Shown: positions 33,774-35,807 of the stretch, piece after piece
Layout of the letters: every line of letters starts with the position of its first letter
Position numbering within the stretch: position 1 is the stretch's first letter
Source of the DNA: Planctomycetota bacterium
Lineage (GTDB): Bacteria > Planctomycetota > Planctomycetia > Pirellulales > Pirellulaceae
NCBI GenBank assembly: GCA_024276655.1
Contig: JAJRWU010000193.1
Span: 1-35,807, forward strand
DNA: 35,807 bases
Direction: 5' to 3'
Notes under the pieces: model-generated
Database searches by the model: none
What the model was told of the DNA's origin: nothing
Seen by the model: the letters and a program-made list of their open reading frames with translations, nothing else
Program-made: the position numbers and the translations under genes

Positions 33774-34733
33774 ATGTTCAAGAATTTCAGTCCACTCGCA
33801 TTAAGTGTTTTGGGGCGTCAGAGTGAGTTGATTGAACTCGCGTTGACATACCATTTCGAAGGTATCGAGATCGACATGGAAGATTTCGCCAAGCGCGCCG
33901 AACTGCGCGGCTTGGATCACTCCCGCCGGCTCTTGGATAGCGCGAAAATCAAGATTGGCGAGTTTCAAATCACGACGCGTTGGGAATCGGAAGACATTGT
34001 TTTCGGCGTCGATCTCGACAAACTGCCGCGGCTCGCCGAAATAGCAAACTCGATCGGCGCCCACGGTGCGTATGTAACCGCCATGCCGGCTACAGACGCC
34101 ATGTCGTATGACGAGTGTCTGGAGTTTCACCGGAAGCGCTTCACCGATATCGCGGCTGTATTTCACAAGCAAGGGCTCAAGTTCGGCATTGGACTTCAGG
34201 CAGCGCCTTCCTACCGCGTTGATAAGAAAACCCCGTTTATTTTCGAGGCGGCGCCGCTGTTGCAGTTGATCGCGAGCGTCGACTCGCCGAATGCCGGCTT
34301 GGCGCTCGATACCTGGCAATGGCGGCTGGGCGGCGGCACGCTGGATCAACTGCGGGAACTCGGCGGCGACCGCATCGCGTGCGTGCGAATGTCGCACCCG
34401 GTGGGCGAAATCGGTGACGAGCCCGACGAACGCCAGCAAGATTTCCCCGGACAAGAGGGCGATACGTTCAACCTGGAGGTGCTCAAACTCCTGGCGGAAA
34501 TCGGCTACGACGGGCCCGTTACGCCAATTGCCCATCCTTCGCAATTCAAGGGCCGCACGCGCGATAAGATCGTCCAAAGCGCGGCGGAAGGACTCAACAC
34601 AATGTGGGAAGCGGCGGGCTTGTGTCCCGTGGAAGACGAAGACGAAGAAGGCGTTGCCGCCGCGTCCGTTGTTGAAGACGAAGGCGCCGACGGCGCCGCT
34701 GAAAAGAGCGCGGTTGGCGAGCAGGAAGCCTAA
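33774..34733 (+). CDS. sugar phosphate isomerase/epimerase-like TIM barrel
   Basis: A 319-residue member of the xylose-isomerase-like/AP-endonuclease-2 superfamily. The ATG at 33774 has GGAG 8 nt upstream; the longer open frame runs back into pcm and is discarded. Barrel-strand motifs are visible: FEGIEIDMEDFAK, IGAHGAYVTAMPA, GLKFGIGLQAAPS, NAGLALDTWQWRLGG, ACVRMSHPVGE and DGPVTPIAHPS, with the acidic and His residues expected of metal ligands. The last ~45 residues are an acidic tail (EDEDEEGVAAASVVEDEGAD) not part of the fold. The substrate is unknown; related planctomycete proteins are numerous. Confidence 0.82.
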   Translation: MFKNFSPLALSVLGRQSELIELALTYHFEGIEIDMEDFAKRAELRGLDHSRRLLDSAKIKIGEFQITTRWESEDIVFGVDLDKLPRLAEIANSIGAHGAYVTAMPATDAMSYDECLEFHRKRFTDIAAVFHKQGLKFGIGLQAAPSYRVDKKTPFIFEAAPLLQLIASVDSPNAGLALDTWQWRLGGGTLDQLRELGGDRIACVRMSHPVGEIGDEPDERQQDFPGQEGDTFNLEVLKLLAEIGYDGPVTPIAHPSQFKGRTRDKIVQSAAEGLNTMWEAAGLCPVEDEDEEGVAAASVVEDEGADGAAEKSAVGEQEA

Positions 34734-34771
34734 TTCGACCACGACGCTTTCTGGCTGAAGCCTCCTTTGGA

Positions 34772-34860
34772 ACAGTCCTGAAATAAGTTACCGGTTGCGG
34801 TTCAGAAAAGCCCGGCATTTTCAAAATGCCGGGCTTTTAATTCGGCATGTAAATTCAGGA
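34772..34860. terminator. ~90-bp palindrome repeat, copy B; bidirectional terminator
   Basis: Same repeat as 30459-30545, with a perfect 15-bp palindrome (34806-34820 with 34824-34838, loop TCA) ending in T runs in both directions. Here it lies between two convergent genes, where it should stop transcription from both. Confidence 0.75.
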
Positions 34861-34905
34861 TTGTTCCTTTTTTGCCGAACCGCTTTGCTGAACTATTTGT
34901 GACTC

Positions 34906-34940
34906 AAAAGAAGCCGGGCTTCTCGCGCCGCCAATTCAGA
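34906..34940. repeat. half copy of the GC-rich palindrome
   Basis: Matches the right half of the palindrome at 22657-22690: AAAGAAGCCGGGCTTCTCGC followed by GCCGCCAATTC. The left arm is replaced by unrelated sequence. Confidence 0.6.
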
Positions 34941-34973
34941 AACGCATTGCTCTACGTTTTCTAAAACTGTTTT

Positions 34974-35381
34974 CTAAAACTGCCGGAAATAACTGGCGGC
35001 GTCTTTGGGAGGTGCTTTTTTCCGCCAGTACGTTTTGGCCCGCCTATCGAGTTTGAGTTGCAGGGCGTCGCGTTTCACGCATCGCATGATTATCGCGAGG
35101 GGCAAAAAACAACCAAAGTAAATGAGCAGCATCGCCAGTTCGCCGAGCACCACGCCGAACGGCATTGCCGCCAGCGAAAACACCACGAAAACCGGTTTCA
35201 GCGTTTGCGGCGCGGCCCAGCCGAGAATGGCGCCTCCCAGCCCGATTGCCGCCAGAATCAGCACAACAGGCCAGCCGCCTCCCCAAACCCAACCCAACGT
35301 CGGCAGAGCGACGAGGCAAACGACGCCAAACTGCCGCAGTTGCCGGTCGGTTGGATTCCAATTGATTTCAACAAGTTTCAT
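34974..35381 (-). CDS. SxtJ-family small membrane protein
   Basis: A 135-residue membrane protein. The start MKLVEINWNPTDRQLRQFG at 35381 is chosen because the longer frame would lie inside the repeat element. Two or three hydrophobic helices are visible (VVCLVALPTLGWVWGGGW with VVLILAAIGLGGAILGW; FVVFSLAAMPFGVVLGELAM with LLIYFGCFLPLAIIM), then a basic tail RCVKRDALQLKLDRRAKTYW. The FxPLxxxMRxxKRDxL...YW ending is characteristic of SxtJ-like proteins, whose role is unknown. It lies downstream of the UspA gene on the same strand, separated by element copy 4. Confidence 0.75.
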   Translation of the reverse strand: MKLVEINWNPTDRQLRQFGVVCLVALPTLGWVWGGGWPVVLILAAIGLGGAILGWAAPQTLKPVFVVFSLAAMPFGVVLGELAMLLIYFGCFLPLAIIMRCVKRDALQLKLDRRAKTYWRKKAPPKDAASYFRQF

Positions 35382-35391
35382 CGCTGCTTTC

Positions 35392-35516
35392 TTAGCACCG
35401 CTCGATAAAAAACGGTCGCATTTGTGTAGCCATCGTCGCCAGACGGTGGGTGAGCGGTGAACCATCCCACGCTCTGGCGAGCATGGCTACGACACTAATT
35501 TTCCGCTCGATGCTTA
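35392..35516. mobile_element. ~125-bp hairpin element, copy 4
   Basis: Fourth copy, with TTAGCA at the left end, TGCTTA at the right end and CCGCTCGAT inside both ends. Its last three bases supply the TAA stop of the UspA gene (35516-35514), and its left end is 10 nt from the SxtJ start, so it fills the whole gap between two co-oriented genes. Confidence 0.88.
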
Positions 35517-35807
35517 ATGAAAGAGGAACACCGGAATGGGGCTCCTGGCCAGTACGCTCTCGGTGACCGAGCCGATGAAAAACTCCTCAATTTTTGAATG
35601 CCCGTGCGAACCCATGACCAATAGTCCAACGTTCAATGCATCTGCTTTCTTCAAAATGGCGGCAGCGACATTTTCTTCAGCCACAATCCGGTGAGACTCC
35701 GCGGGAATATCGTGGAACGACAGAAATTCCACGGCGCGATGGGCGGTTTTGGCGGCGTCCAGCGAAGATGCGGTATGAACCGTGGCGATATGCACATCGC
35801 CCAAATG
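35514..35807 (-). CDS. universal stress protein, C-terminal part (runs off window)
   Basis: The last ~97 residues of a UspA-family protein; the frame is open to the window edge, so the N-terminus lies beyond 35807. The ATP-binding motif is perfect: G-2x-G-9x-G-S in LLVMGSHGHSKIEEFFIGS, followed by VTESVLARSPIPVFLF. The earlier part (VAEENVAAAILKKADALNV) matches helix 3. It is probably a stress-linked nucleotide-binding regulator. Its stop codon is formed by the end of the repeat element. Confidence 0.9.
   Translation of the reverse strand, partial: HLGDVHIATVHTASSLDAAKTAHRAVEFLSFHDIPAESHRIVAEENVAAAILKKADALNVGLLVMGSHGHSKIEEFFIGSVTESVLARSPIPVFLFH

Overview
This window is about 36 kb of a high-GC chromosome from a planctomycete, most likely of the Pirellulales type. 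The evidence is lineage-typical genes: a Tat-exported DUF1501 protein next to a PSCyt1/PSCyt2/PSD1 cytochrome protein, a very large PVC-type membrane-bound dehydrogenase with a C-terminal CxxCH heme site, a sulfatase-fold protein, and a tRNA-Ile/tRNA-Ala pair not linked to rRNA genes. No phage, plasmid, CRISPR or rRNA gene is visible.

Layout. 0.3-4.6 kb: a minus-strand PSD1-DUF1501 operon ending in a strong hairpin terminator. 4.6-6.7 kb: sucC-sucD (succinyl-CoA synthetase), with sucC broken by a one-base shift in a T run. 6.7-8.7 kb: an isolated P-loop ATPase flanked by imperfect direct repeats. 8.7-10.3 kb: a scrap yard of gene fragments (an FGE/SUMF1 piece, a truncated hicA, an intact hicB, a second truncated hicB, a 41-nt piece of sucD, and a GxxExxY C-terminus between perfect 31-bp inverted repeats). 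10.4-12 kb: a sulfatase-fold protein that appears to lack its catalytic residues, then tRNA-Ala and tRNA-Ile with a good promoter. 12.7-15.8 kb: the PVC dehydrogenase. 16-20 kb: a FixJ-like regulator and a REC-PAS5 hybrid histidine kinase. 20.2-24.2 kb: a protein resembling deoxyhypusine synthase, a CinA-like protein with a degenerate amidase domain, and a YkgJ-type cysteine-cluster protein. 24.8-28.8 kb: a MacAB-like export operon whose adaptor carries a Gly/Pro repeat and two EF-hand loops at its C-terminus. 29-35.8 kb: an M20 peptidase, rpmG, recJ, pcm, a TIM-barrel isomerase, an SxtJ-like membrane protein and the end of a UspA protein.

The genes are mostly housekeeping or lineage-typical. 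The most distinctive material is between them: four copies of a ~125-bp hairpin element (MITE-like), two of which lie at the stop codons of minus-strand genes; a second element with 18-bp terminal inverted repeats; a family of long GC-rich palindromes; a perfect 25-bp inverted repeat; and several short exact tandem duplications. Several proteins (kinase receiver, CinA, sulfatase-fold protein) keep their fold signatures but lack expected catalytic residues. I see no complete new defence or biosynthetic system; the best candidates for something undescribed are the ~125-bp element family and the EF-hand adaptor. All identities and alignments were made by eye.
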